In this document: piece by piece, positions 52,622 to 61,393 of the stretch
Layout: every line of letters starts with the position of its first letter
Position numbering within the stretch: position 1 is the stretch's first letter
DNA from: Haloarchaeobius sp. FL176
GTDB taxonomy: Archaea; Halobacteriota; Halobacteria; Halobacteriales; Natrialbaceae
Direction: 5' to 3'
Length of the DNA: 64,000 nt
NCBI RefSeq assembly: GCF_024609245.1
Contig: NZ_JANJYH010000007.1
Coordinates: 1 to 64,000 of the forward strand
Notes under the pieces: generated by a model
What the model saw: the letters and a program-made list of their open reading frames with translations, nothing else
Database searches by the model: none
Told to the model about the DNA's origin: nothing
Made by a program: the position numbers and the translations under genes

Positions 52622-53419
52622 ATGGACGACGACCTCGACATCCTCCTCACCAACGACGACGGAATCGAGAGTCCGGGGTTCAGAGCCCTCTACGACTCGC
52701 TCTCGGAACTCGGCGACGTCACTGCCGTCGCGCCCGCGACCGACCAGAGCGCCGTCGGTCGTGCCATCTCGAGCCACGTCGATATCACCGAGCACGAACT
52801 CGGCTACGCCATCGAAGGCACCCCTACGGACTGCGTCGTCGCCGGACTCCAGGCCATCTGCACCGACCCAGACCTGGTCGTCTCCGGCTGCAACAAGGGC
52901 GCGAACCTCGGTCACTACGTTCTCGGCCGCTCCGGCACCGTCAGCGCCGCCGTCGAAGCCGCCTTCTTCGACGTTCCCGCCATCGCAGCCTCCCTGTACG
53001 TCCCCGTGGACCCGGACGAAGACCGCGAGTGGACCGACGTCGACGTCTCCGAATCGAACTACGCCGAGGCGACGCGCGCCACCACCTACCTCGTGGAGCA
53101 CGCCCTCGGTGCCGGTGTGTTCGACAACGCCGACTACCTCAACCTCAACGCACCCGTCCCCGACTACTGCACCGGTGACATCGAGATCACGCGCCCGTCG
53201 CACATGTACGACATGGACGCGACGGTCGACAACGGCATCGTCTCGCTCCACGACCGCGTCTGGGAACGCATGGCCGCAGGGGAAATCCCCGACCCGGAGG
53301 GCACCGACCGCCACGCCGTCGCCGACGGACACATCAGCGTCTCCCCACTCACCGCACCACACACCACCGAACACCACGATGCACTCGACGCGCTCGCGGA
53401 GACCTACGGCTCCGACTGA
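52622..53419 (+). CDS. surE: SurE 5'-nucleotidase
   Basis: The 265-aa product begins LDILLTNDDGIESPGFRALY, with the metal aspartates, and has VVSGCNKGANLGHYVLGRSG and VGRAISSH segments typical of SurE. It dephosphorylates nucleoside 5'-monophosphates and related compounds. ATG 52622 gives the standard start. It is followed by the SelW-like gene after a 51-nt gap. Confidence 0.93.
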   Translation: MDDDLDILLTNDDGIESPGFRALYDSLSELGDVTAVAPATDQSAVGRAISSHVDITEHELGYAIEGTPTDCVVAGLQAICTDPDLVVSGCNKGANLGHYVLGRSGTVSAAVEAAFFDVPAIAASLYVPVDPDEDREWTDVDVSESNYAEATRATTYLVEHALGAGVFDNADYLNLNAPVPDYCTGDIEITRPSHMYDMDATVDNGIVSLHDRVWERMAAGEIPDPEGTDRHAVADGHISVSPLTAPHTTEHHDALDALAETYGSD

Positions 53420-53470
53420 GTTCTCCCACGCACCCCGTTGCTTTTCCACAGGCGGTTCGAAGCGTCACCC

Positions 53471-53701
53471 ATGACCGACATCGAGATCGAGTACTGCGTC
53501 CCGTGTGGCTTCCTCAACCGCGCCGAAGACGTCCAGCACGTCCTCCTCTCGAGCTTCGGCGACCAGCTCGACAGCGTCACACTCCGCACGGGCGACCACG
53601 GTATCTTCACCGTCAGCGTCGACGGCCAGACCGTCTTCGACAAGAATGAAGACGAGTACGACGTCGACGAGATCGCACGGCTCGTCCGGAAACAGCTCTG
53701 A
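53471..53701 (+). CDS. SelW/Rdx-type thioredoxin-like protein
   Basis: The 76-aa product has the Rdx layout: IEIEYCVPCGFLNRAEDVQH with a CxxC pair (Cys9, Cys12) at the position of the selenoprotein W active site, a beta strand DSVTLRTGDHGIFTVSV and a final KNEDEYDVDEIARLV. It probably acts in thiol redox reactions. Selenocysteine is not used. Its stop lies directly before that of the convergent surface-protein gene. Confidence 0.9.
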   Translation: MTDIEIEYCVPCGFLNRAEDVQHVLLSSFGDQLDSVTLRTGDHGIFTVSVDGQTVFDKNEDEYDVDEIARLVRKQL

Positions 53702-54652
53702 CTACCGACGCCGCGAGAGCACCGACACCACGAGCAGGATTCCGACCAGCAGCACACCCGCAACCGCTGCGACCGGCTTCAGCCGCTCACGCCAGATCTC
53801 GTCGTTCTTCGACTTCACCGTCGCGTTCTGATACTGGTACTCCTCGACGTCCCGGTTCGCGTAGTCGATCTGGATCGGCTCGAACTCCCGGTCCCACACC
53901 GCCGTCTCGCCGTCGACCGTCCCCTCGAACTCGACCTGATCCGATATTCGGGACTCGTTGTGGACCCAGCCCGTGTACAGCCTGACCTCGCCGGCGACAA
54001 TCATCTCGGGCTCTTCGTTCAACGGGATGAGGACTGTCCGTCGGGTCTCCTCGATTGGGACTCGACCACTGTGTCCCCCGGAATTGGTTTCGAGTGTCGT
54101 GACTCGAATGTCTGTGAGGTACTGAACGTTGGCTTCGTTTCTGACTGTGATTCTGAGTGCTGTCGTCTCTTCTCCGTCAAGGGTTGCTCTCGTAACTTCG
54201 ACGTTCTCGATCTCAGGAAGTGGAACGCCATTTGAAGAGTTTAGAACTAATTCAAACCCATATGTAGTCAAGTCTCCTACAGTCCCTACTGTGAGTTGAT
54301 GGCGGTCTCGAGTGGCTGCTATGGAGTTTGATAAGTTATACGAAGTATTTCGATATTCTTGCGCAGACAGATTTAGTTCCCCATTCCTGACAGTTGTTCT
54401 ATCGATCCTAACGTCGAGCCAAGAACTGACAGATTCGTCATTTGGGTTATGAGCAGAGATATTTAGTACCAGATCCTCCAGATTCAAATCGATTGTATAG
54501 ATGACTCCCTTTTCTGATTCGATGACACGGTCTGTGGAAGGCCCACTACTAGCAGATGAGACAGGGCCTGCTGAAACTAAAAACCCGAGTTGCACAGTTA
54601 GGGACAGGACTGTGAGAATCATTATCGTCCTTTTAATTTTCACAGGTTTCAC
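53702..54652 (-). CDS. membrane-anchored surface protein, partner of the PKD protein
   Basis: The 316-aa product begins at a GTG codon (MKPVKIKRTIMILTVLSLTV) with an export signal, and ends in a membrane helix (LKPVAAVAGVLLVGILLVVS) with a basic cytoplasmic end. The middle is beta-rich, with several Asn-X-Ser/Thr sites (NTSYNLSNS, NSSNG). It overlaps the preceding PKD gene by 20 nt. Roughly the N-terminal half is AT-rich, while the C-terminal part has normal haloarchaeal composition. No family is known. The context suggests it works with, or anchors, the exported PKD protein. Confidence 0.68.
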   Translation of the reverse strand: MKPVKIKRTIMILTVLSLTVQLGFLVSAGPVSSASSGPSTDRVIESEKGVIYTIDLNLEDLVLNISAHNPNDESVSSWLDVRIDRTTVRNGELNLSAQEYRNTSYNLSNSIAATRDRHQLTVGTVGDLTTYGFELVLNSSNGVPLPEIENVEVTRATLDGEETTALRITVRNEANVQYLTDIRVTTLETNSGGHSGRVPIEETRRTVLIPLNEEPEMIVAGEVRLYTGWVHNESRISDQVEFEGTVDGETAVWDREFEPIQIDYANRDVEEYQYQNATVKSKNDEIWRERLKPVAAVAGVLLVGILLVVSVLSRRR

Positions 54653-57600
54653 CTTTTGAGCAGTTTGTTTTCTGACCCCTCATATATTCAATTATGTATT
54701 GAGTATCTACAGGCCCCTCATGTCTGACTTCTTCACGAAAGGTTCTCACGGTCATTACTTCAGTATCTCCAGTAACAGGGTTAAATTTTCTCTCCTTTAC
54801 CTCGCCAGTTACGATCGCTATCGTTTCGATTACGTTCGACCGCTCCTCGTATTCGGAGACAACCTCAGTGGTCTCACCATGCTTTGCGACCACCCACGAT
54901 TGGATTTTGTTAACCTCACCGACCCTAATTTCGTCTTGCCTAGCAAGCCGCCGTGCAATCACCAGATTCTCCGTGTTCCGATACGCTTGCCACTCCACGA
55001 CCGTCTCCGACTGGCTGCGAATTGCGAAGAACCTCTCTCTGGTGGTTCGTTCCTGTGTTTCAATGGCAAATTGGTACTGCTGTATCTGCTGTGGCCCTTG
55101 GACCACCACCTCCTTTGTATGACCCGTAGGAATGTCACTGCCCGAGTGGGGATGCGTGCTCCAGTACGTTGACCGGTCCCACCAAGTTACCTCTCGGGTT
55201 CGCGTTACCTCCCGGTACTGGGTAACGGTTTCAGTGACGGTTTCGGTAACCGTCCCCTCGTAACACCCAACGATATGGTTACACCGAGTCCTTGTGCGTT
55301 CGACGGTTCGCTCAACCGTTCTTTGGAATGGCTTGCGAACCATTTCAGTGACGGTTCGGGTCCGATGGACCTGTGTCTGGTACTCGCGAAGGGTTCGGGT
55401 CTGCGCCGGAATCGTATGTTGTCTGGTCTCTCCGGTAAGGACTCCGCTTCCCGATTGGGAATCCCGCCATACGTACTCAGTCTGCTGCTTTACAACCGCT
55501 TGAGCCCTTGAACCTGCAGCATGTGTGTTTGAGTTGTTGCGGAGATACGCCGCTCGGTCTTGTCGAGACCCAAACGAGATTCGTTCGGTCTGGGTCACTT
55601 CACGTTCAGTTTTCTGCTCCAGCATTACTCCAGTTGTGCGATCGTTCTGCTCAACTGTCTCGTACCCATTTCTGAGATACACCTGTAACTCTTCAAGGTT
55701 CGAAACAGTGGCCTGCAGGGTGCCGTTCTCTCTGGTCACCCGATAGACCAAAGTCTCGACACTCACGTTCTCACGGAACTGTTGTGTCGTAGTTTGATTG
55801 TTCACTTCGACAGTGGGAAGTGTCACGTTGTCTCGAATCCGTCCAGGATTCTCCTCGTTGTAAAGTGAGACCGTCGGTTGCAAAGTTTCCTCCGAGAGCG
55901 CAGCAGCCTGTACCTCGATAATGGCACGCTGGAACTCTTGACGCTGTTCTGAGCCACTAGCCCCGGTATCATAACCTTGTGAAACTCGTTCGTCTTCTAC
56001 CACACTGATGTATCTCGAATTCGAGCCGTACGATAGTCCCACACCGTAGCTATCCAAGGTCTTCGCGAAGGCCCAATCATCCGACTGTACTTCGAACCTG
56101 ACCGTCTCTGTGGCGTTGAATGGGCCTTCGTCTAGTTGTTTCACCGATTCAATCTGGGGTGTGAAGAATTGCAGGAAACAACACCGACGAGCGCTGAACC
56201 CACCATTCTGGTCCTCCACTTCCAACCCTCCGAGTTCCCTCGACCTAAACTTCCCAACTTTAGGAGACTCTCCAGCTAATTCTACACTACCAGTCCAGTA
56301 ATAGTCCAGTATGGTGTGGTCAGGATCAAACGAACGCGATGCATCAACGACGAATCCCCAGTTTTTAGTCTGGGGTTCTGTTCCGGCCGTCCGGGTGGTC
56401 ACCACCAGAATGGGATCGCTCCGTTCTACTGTGAATTCCGAATCTCCTTGTATTAACCCAGTTTGGCTGGATTGTATATCGTATGACACGCGATATTCAT
56501 CTGGGCTAGCAGCAGACCAATAGGAGTGGATTAAAAGAACATTGCCATTATCGCGTTGGATTATTTCCCTGGTTTGAACGTCCGGATGAAGTCTATCAGT
56601 ACCCGGACTGAAGTCATACTCTGATTGAATAGATTCAGGATTATTCCCATTCAACCTTACTTCAACCACGTGATGCGCCGTGTACCGCTCGGGATCGAGT
56701 CGTTCGTGGTACGAATCCACGGGTGTATTCACGAAGCCCGCTCTCACGACCTCGATCTCGTTGGACGATGTGACCTCGCGCCGCAGCGTCACAGTCTGTC
56801 CACGGCCGTCGGTCGCCCGAACGACGACCTCGTGGGTCGAGTTCGGCTCGATGCCGGTACGTTCGAACTCCGACTCGACGCGGGACCCGAGCGTCGGCCG
56901 GCTCCCGGCACGGCTGGCGTGGCGTTCGTAGACGGTTCGGCCGTCGACCTCGACGACGACATCGACGAGGTTGCCGTAGTCGTCGCCGGCGGTGAACGTT
57001 CCGCTGATGCTGCCGGCGGCAGCGAGGTCGGAGAGCGCGAGCGACGGCTGTGGGTCGGCGACGACACGAGTTCGGTCGTTCGGGAAGGTCACGACGTCAC
57101 TCGAACCGTCGGTGTAGTCCACGATGGCGAACAGCCGGTGGTCACCGGGCGCCCAGTCGAGACTGGTCGAGTCGCCGGCGTCGAACCGTCCGTCGCCACG
57201 GAACCAGACGACGCGCTGGAGCGCGGTCGCCGGTGGGGCGTCGTCGATCCGGTACGATGCCCGGAGCGGTTGCGAGCCGGTAACCACCTGTGGACCACGG
57301 ACTGCAGGCTCGTACTGGTCGGCGAGGGTGGTGGCGTCTCCAGTGCCGTTTTCGGGGCCGCCAGGGGCCCCGGGTCCGCCCGGATTACTCGGCTCGCTGG
57401 GATTCCCGGGACCGCTCGGGTTACTCGGACCGCCCGGGTTTCCGGGACCGGGGAGCACTGGTAGGCTGCCGTTCGGCGTGGTTCCGTTCGGTGTAGTGCC
57501 GTTCCCCGGCGCTGAGACGCCGGTGACCGAGACTGGTCGCGTGTCCGAATCACTGCGGTTGGAGGCGTCGAACACGCGTGCTGAAACGGTATAGGCGCCG

Positions 57601-58178
57601 GGGCTGGGGAAGGTCCCCTCCAGAGTCGCGTTCTCGGCTGCGCCGTCGAGGTCACTCGTAGCGACGACGGTGCCGTCGACGCGCCACTCGATGCGGTCGA
57701 GTTCGGTACTCCCCGCCTGAGCGTCGGCGACGAATTCAGCTCCAGCGCCGGTCGTGGTGGTCGGTGGCCCGGAGAGCGAGACCGTCGGTCCGGTGCCGGT
57801 CGTCACCTCGACGAACATCGAGTCCGAGGTGCTGGCGCCGTCGTCGTCGGTGACGGTCAGTCGGACCTCGTACGTACCGGTTTCGTTCGGTTCGAAGGTG
57901 GTACGCGGGCACGTCGAACAGTCGGGCACCAACTCCGAGCCATCCGGGTGGGTGATCGTCCACTCGAAGTCGGTGACGGTTCCGTCCGGGTCGCGTGACC
58001 CGCGTCCATCGAGGAGTACGGTTCGACCGCGGGGGACGCGCTGGTCCAGTCCGGCCTCCGTAAGCGGCGCTTCGTTTGGCGCCGAGAGGGAGGGTGTCGG
58101 TCCGTCGTTCGCGGCGGCGACCGCACCGGGGAGGACGGCCTGTGTCAGGAGGAGCACGGCGACAGCATAAATTCTCAT
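54633..58178 (-). CDS. large exported PKD-domain protein with a divergent C-terminal half
   Basis: The 1181-aa product starts with a signal sequence (AVAVLLLTQAVLPGAVAAAN). A PKD domain follows, with the strand DPDGTVTDFEWTITHPDGSE and GTYEVRLTVTDDDGAS, then a second Ig/PKD-like unit (residues 140-235). A collagen-like Gly/Pro/Asn linker (PGNPGGPSNPSGPG) follows at residues 245-300. From about residue 490 the sequence is of a different kind: Thr/Val/Glu/Arg-rich with an internal duplicated unit, ending in MRGQKTNCSKGETCEN. There is no C-terminal membrane anchor. TATA-like elements lie 8-40 nt upstream. Function unknown; exported, possibly cell-surface or secreted. Confidence 0.7.
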   Translation of the reverse strand: MRIYAVAVLLLTQAVLPGAVAAANDGPTPSLSAPNEAPLTEAGLDQRVPRGRTVLLDGRGSRDPDGTVTDFEWTITHPDGSELVPDCSTCPRTTFEPNETGTYEVRLTVTDDDGASTSDSMFVEVTTGTGPTVSLSGPPTTTTGAGAEFVADAQAGSTELDRIEWRVDGTVVATSDLDGAAENATLEGTFPSPGAYTVSARVFDASNRSDSDTRPVSVTGVSAPGNGTTPNGTTPNGSLPVLPGPGNPGGPSNPSGPGNPSEPSNPGGPGAPGGPENGTGDATTLADQYEPAVRGPQVVTGSQPLRASYRIDDAPPATALQRVVWFRGDGRFDAGDSTSLDWAPGDHRLFAIVDYTDGSSDVVTFPNDRTRVVADPQPSLALSDLAAAGSISGTFTAGDDYGNLVDVVVEVDGRTVYERHASRAGSRPTLGSRVESEFERTGIEPNSTHEVVVRATDGRGQTVTLRREVTSSNEIEVVRAGFVNTPVDSYHERLDPERYTAHHVVEVRLNGNNPESIQSEYDFSPGTDRLHPDVQTREIIQRDNGNVLLIHSYWSAASPDEYRVSYDIQSSQTGLIQGDSEFTVERSDPILVVTTRTAGTEPQTKNWGFVVDASRSFDPDHTILDYYWTGSVELAGESPKVGKFRSRELGGLEVEDQNGGFSARRCCFLQFFTPQIESVKQLDEGPFNATETVRFEVQSDDWAFAKTLDSYGVGLSYGSNSRYISVVEDERVSQGYDTGASGSEQRQEFQRAIIEVQAAALSEETLQPTVSLYNEENPGRIRDNVTLPTVEVNNQTTTQQFRENVSVETLVYRVTRENGTLQATVSNLEELQVYLRNGYETVEQNDRTTGVMLEQKTEREVTQTERISFGSRQDRAAYLRNNSNTHAAGSRAQAVVKQQTEYVWRDSQSGSGVLTGETRQHTIPAQTRTLREYQTQVHRTRTVTEMVRKPFQRTVERTVERTRTRCNHIVGCYEGTVTETVTETVTQYREVTRTREVTWWDRSTYWSTHPHSGSDIPTGHTKEVVVQGPQQIQQYQFAIETQERTTRERFFAIRSQSETVVEWQAYRNTENLVIARRLARQDEIRVGEVNKIQSWVVAKHGETTEVVSEYEERSNVIETIAIVTGEVKERKFNPVTGDTEVMTVRTFREEVRHEGPVDTQYIIEYMRGQKTNCSKGETCEN
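55041..55184 (-). repeat. second unit of an internal protein repeat
   Basis: This codes for WWDRSTYWSTHPHSGSDIPT and the following residues to QFAIETQERTT. It matches the unit at 55346-55469 in having Trp, SGS, TG.T and a later Gln/Tyr/Gln run. The two units are related but not identical. Confidence 0.55.
55346..55469 (-). repeat. first unit of an internal protein repeat
   Basis: This codes for WRDSQSGSGVLTGETRQHTI and the residues up to HRTRTVTE. It aligns with the unit at 55041-55184. A 14-bp direct repeat TTTCAGTGACGGTT is also present at 55229-55242 and 55345-55358. Confidence 0.55.
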
Positions 58179-58266
58179 GCAATCTGTATAAAATTTAGCT
58201 GCGATGGGTTATAAACCCTAGCAACAGCTGCCAGGGTTCGCCAGTAACGTGAGAATGCGATCGTAC

Positions 58267-59028
58267 TCAGTTTTCCGCCATGAACTCGGCGACTGCGCGG
58301 GGCCGCGGTCGAACGTACGGGAGACGAGACGTGAGCAGGTATGCGACTTTCCGGGTCGCACCGACGCCGTACTGGATGGCGCTCCGGTGGACGGGCGTCC
58401 GCATGCCGTGAACACGTGTTCGGCCCGCACGGAGGGCGTCGACGACTTGGTCGATGGCGACATCACCGACCCGTTCGACGGGGTCCTCCAGGTCCACGAC
58501 AGTCACCGCACGGCCGACGTTCATGAGGTGGTGGGCGTCGCTCCCGCCGACCTCCGCGTAGCCGCGTGCTCGGGCGAACCGTCTCGCGCGACGGTTCTGG
58601 TAGCCCGTGAACAGCATCGAGTTGTAGGTCTCGATGGCGTCGCAGTCCGTGACGTTGCGCTTCCGGACGCCGTGGCGGGTCCGCTGGAACGGGTGTGGAA
58701 CGACGGCCGCACCACCGAACTCACGGATTCGGTGGACAGTTTCGTCGAAGGGTTTCCCCGCTGGCGGGCGTTCCTCGACGCCGACAGCGAGGAGGTGCCC
58801 GTGTTCGGTGGACACCTCGACACCAGGGATACCGGTCAGCCCGAACTCCGGAGCGAGTTTCGCGGCCTCGCGTGACGCCTCGATACGGTCGTGGTCCGTG
58901 ATGACCACACCGTCGAGACCGATGTCGGCAGCGTGTTCGAGCACGAGCTCTATCGGCTCGTGGCCGTCGTAGGACGCATCGCTGTGAACGTGGATGTCGA
59001 GTGCGATGCGGTCCGTGGTCCCGCGCAT
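58267..59028 (-). CDS. PHP-domain phosphoesterase
   Basis: The 253-aa product carries the PHP metal motifs: LDIHVHSDASYDGHEPIELV near the start, DGVVITDHDRIEASREAAK, PGVEVSTEHGHLLAVGV, and later VVPHPFQRTR and VGGSDAHHLMNVG. PHP enzymes hydrolyse phosphoesters with two or three metals. The substrate is unknown. ATG 59028 is preferred to a longer frame that would extend towards the tRNA gene. Confidence 0.9.
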   Translation of the reverse strand: MRGTTDRIALDIHVHSDASYDGHEPIELVLEHAADIGLDGVVITDHDRIEASREAAKLAPEFGLTGIPGVEVSTEHGHLLAVGVEERPPAGKPFDETVHRIREFGGAAVVPHPFQRTRHGVRKRNVTDCDAIETYNSMLFTGYQNRRARRFARARGYAEVGGSDAHHLMNVGRAVTVVDLEDPVERVGDVAIDQVVDALRAGRTRVHGMRTPVHRSAIQYGVGATRKVAYLLTSRLPYVRPRPRAVAEFMAEN

Positions 59029-59193
59029 ACTTCGAATGGCGTGGCGTGGCGGAGTATACTTTTCGCCTACCTGTCGAATCTGCCCGTGATGCTGGTGGAC
59101 ATACTCGTTGGCCCGCCGGTGCGTTCCAGTCGTCGTTCGGCCGCTGTATGCGACGATGCCGGTAGCTCGTCGTGTATCGTCGAGAAAAGGTAG

Positions 59194-59265
59194 TGGACTC
59201 GCCGGGATTTGAACCCGGGGCCTCTCCCATGCCAAGGGAGTGATCTACCACTGATCTACGAGCCC
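59194..59265 (-). tRNA. tRNA-Ala (GGC)
   Basis: On the minus strand a 72-nt cloverleaf has acceptor GGGCTCG pairing with CGAGTCC and discriminator A. The D arm is GATC-AGTGGTA-GATC. The anticodon stem-loop CTCCC-TTGGCAT-GGGAG carries GGC, and the T arm is CCGGG-TTCAAAT-CCCGG. No 3' CCA is encoded, as usual in haloarchaea. Confidence 0.96.
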
Positions 59266-59524
59266 TCGAACGCAGTCAAACGTACACCGCGAGGTATTGA
59301 TAAACCCCTCGAATCTCCGTCGGGGAGTGGGGGTCACACGCGGACGCGAGTAGCAATCCTTTTACTCGCGACGCCGAAACGACTTTTCGGGAACAGCACG
59401 GCCGCAAATCTGACTCGCCATCGACTTCGATGGCTTGGGATTGCGGAGGTGCTCCCGGTCGCCAGTGCCGACAGACTGGCGACTGGATTCGTCTCGCGCG
59501 GTCTGTTGTTCCTATCCTCAGACT

Positions 59525-59989
59525 ATGGCACGAATGCATACCCGCCGTCGCGGGCAGTCCGGTTCGGACAAACCCGTGACGGACGAGCCGCCGGAGTGGA
59601 GCGACGTCGACGCCGAGGATATCGAATCCCGCGTCGTCGAACTGGCAGAACAGGGCTACGAGCCGTCCCAGATCGGTATGAAGCTGCGTGACGAGGGCGT
59701 CACCGGCACACCGATTCCGGACGTGAAGCTGGCCACGGGCAAGAAGCTCACCGAGATTCTCGACGAGCACGACGCTGGCTCGGAGCTGCCCGAGGACCTG
59801 TACAACCTGATGGAGCGAGCCGTGCGCCTCCGCGAGCATATGGAGGAGCACCCGCTCGACCACCAGAACAAGCGCGCCCTGCAGAACACCGAGTCGAAGG
59901 TCCGTCGCCTGGTCTCCTACTACCGTGGCGACGAGCTCGACGAGGACTTCAAGTACTCCTACGACGTAGCCGTCGAACTCCTCGAGTAA
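59525..59989 (+). CDS. rps15: 30S ribosomal protein S15
   Basis: The 154-aa archaeal-type S15 (uS15) starts MARMHTRRRGQSGSDKPVTD. It has QIGMKLRDEGVTGTPIPDVK and the C-terminal helices MEEHPLDHQNKRALQNTESK. It starts a conserved run with the RecJ-like, pcc1 and rps3ae genes. Confidence 0.97.
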   Translation: MARMHTRRRGQSGSDKPVTDEPPEWSDVDAEDIESRVVELAEQGYEPSQIGMKLRDEGVTGTPIPDVKLATGKKLTEILDEHDAGSELPEDLYNLMERAVRLREHMEEHPLDHQNKRALQNTESKVRRLVSYYRGDELDEDFKYSYDVAVELLE

Positions 59990-59993
59990 CTGA

Positions 59994-61160
59994 ATGTCGC
60001 ACACGGGTCGCACAGCGGACGGGGACGCAGGGTCGGCGAGCGACGTCGCCGCCGCCCTCGCAGGCGCCCCGTTCGTCCACGTCGTGGCACGCGCCGACGG
60101 CGACAGCCTCGCAGCGGCGGGGCTGGTCGCACGGGCGCTGGCCGACGACGGGACGCCGTTCCAGGTGAGCGTCGGACGGACCGTCGCCGAGCGCACTGGG
60201 CGCGCGGGGACGGGCGACGACCGCGACGGGCGCACGCTCGTCGTCGGCGAGTCCGATGCCGACGCCGTCCACCTCGACCCGTCCGACGAGCCGGCGAGCG
60301 TGGCGGCCTGGCGACTGGCGAACGAGCTCGGCGGCGCACCCGATGCAGTGCTGGCACTGGCTGGCGCTGTCGCGGCGGGCGCGACGCCGGGCGCGGGCGC
60401 GACGGAGCGGCTGGTCGATGCCGCGGAGACGACGGGCCGCGTGGTCCGTCGTCCCGGTGTCGCCCTGCCGACCGACGACCCGACGGACGTGGCCCACTCG
60501 ACGTGGCTGCACGGGCCGTTCTCGGCGGGCGTCGACGCGGCGTCGGCGCTCACCGATGCGGCCGGCGACCTCGGCGGCGACGCCGACGAGTCGGCCAGGC
60601 GTCAGTTCGCGTCGCTGGCAGCGGTCGAGACCGTCACGGACGACGGCGCGACCGACCGTGCCGGCCTCGCAGTCGAGCGGGGGCTCAGGCCGTACGCGAC
60701 GCCCGATTCCCCGACCGCGTCGGTCGCCGGGCTCGCCGACCTGCTCTCGTGTACGGCCGCGACCGCACCCGGGACCGGCGTCGCGCTGGCGCTCGGGCAC
60801 GACGTGGCCGATGCGGCCATCGAGGCGTGGCGGGAGACAGCCGCACGCGCCCACGAGGCGCTGGCGACGGCGACGACGGGCCGGTACGACGGCCTGTTCG
60901 TCGCTCGCGTCGACGACGACGCGCCCGCGCCGGTGGTCGCGCGACTGCTCCGGGACTTCCGGTCGCCGGAGCCGGTCGCCCTGGCGCTCGCCGACGACGC
61001 CGCGGCCGCAGCAGCGGTCGAGGACCGGGGCATCGGCGGTGCGATGGCCCGGACGGTCACGCGCACCGGCGGCAGCTACGACGGCACCGCCACGACGGGC
61101 TACGCGACCTACGCGTGCGAGACGAAGGAGTTCATCCACGCGTTCAGGGAGGTACTATGA
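59994..61160 (+). CDS. RecJ/DHH-like protein with degenerate motifs
   Basis: The 388-aa product sits where haloarchaea carry an exonuclease RecJ-like gene between rps15 and pcc1. Its first motif, HVVARADGDSLAAAGLVARA, keeps only part of the metal-binding pattern seen in active DHH enzymes. The DHH triad itself is not seen further on (VVGESDADAVHLDPSDEP is at the expected place). The final part VLAL, TYACETKEFIHAFRE is conserved in the family. It may be a non-catalytic partner, like the RecJ-like proteins of archaeal replication complexes. Confidence 0.75.
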   Translation: MSHTGRTADGDAGSASDVAAALAGAPFVHVVARADGDSLAAAGLVARALADDGTPFQVSVGRTVAERTGRAGTGDDRDGRTLVVGESDADAVHLDPSDEPASVAAWRLANELGGAPDAVLALAGAVAAGATPGAGATERLVDAAETTGRVVRRPGVALPTDDPTDVAHSTWLHGPFSAGVDAASALTDAAGDLGGDADESARRQFASLAAVETVTDDGATDRAGLAVERGLRPYATPDSPTASVAGLADLLSCTAATAPGTGVALALGHDVADAAIEAWRETAARAHEALATATTGRYDGLFVARVDDDAPAPVVARLLRDFRSPEPVALALADDAAAAAAVEDRGIGGAMARTVTRTGGSYDGTATTGYATYACETKEFIHAFREVL

Positions 61161-61393
61161 GACGAGCGACGGTCCGGACGGAGCACGCAGACCCGCAGCT
61201 GATCGCGGCAGCGCTCCGCCCGGACAACACCGACGAGATGCAGACGACGGTCGAGGGGGACGCGGTGGTCACGCACATCGAGCGCGAGACGACCGGCGGC
61301 CTCCAGTCGACCGTCGACGACTACGTCGTGAACGTCGACGTCGCGGACAGAGTGGTACAGCACGCAGACCGACACAGCAAATCTAAACCATGA
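61157..61393 (+). CDS. pcc1: KEOPS complex subunit Pcc1
   Basis: The 78-aa product is a single Pcc1 domain (MRRATVRTEHADPQLIAAAL, then VTHIERETTGGLQSTVDDYV). KEOPS makes the t6A modification on tRNA. Its ATG overlaps the stop of the RecJ-like gene, and its end overlaps the rps3ae start by four bases. Confidence 0.92.
   Translation: MRRATVRTEHADPQLIAAALRPDNTDEMQTTVEGDAVVTHIERETTGGLQSTVDDYVVNVDVADRVVQHADRHSKSKP

Larger units (their letters stand above)
54110..56700. other. low-GC segment across the two surface-protein genes
   Basis: Judged by eye, G+C is around 45-55% here against about 65% elsewhere. The right edge, about 56,700, is sharp and falls inside the PKD gene. The left edge is gradual, near 54,100-54,250 in the partner gene. 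Codon choice changes with it (more A- and T-ending codons). Confidence 0.6.
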
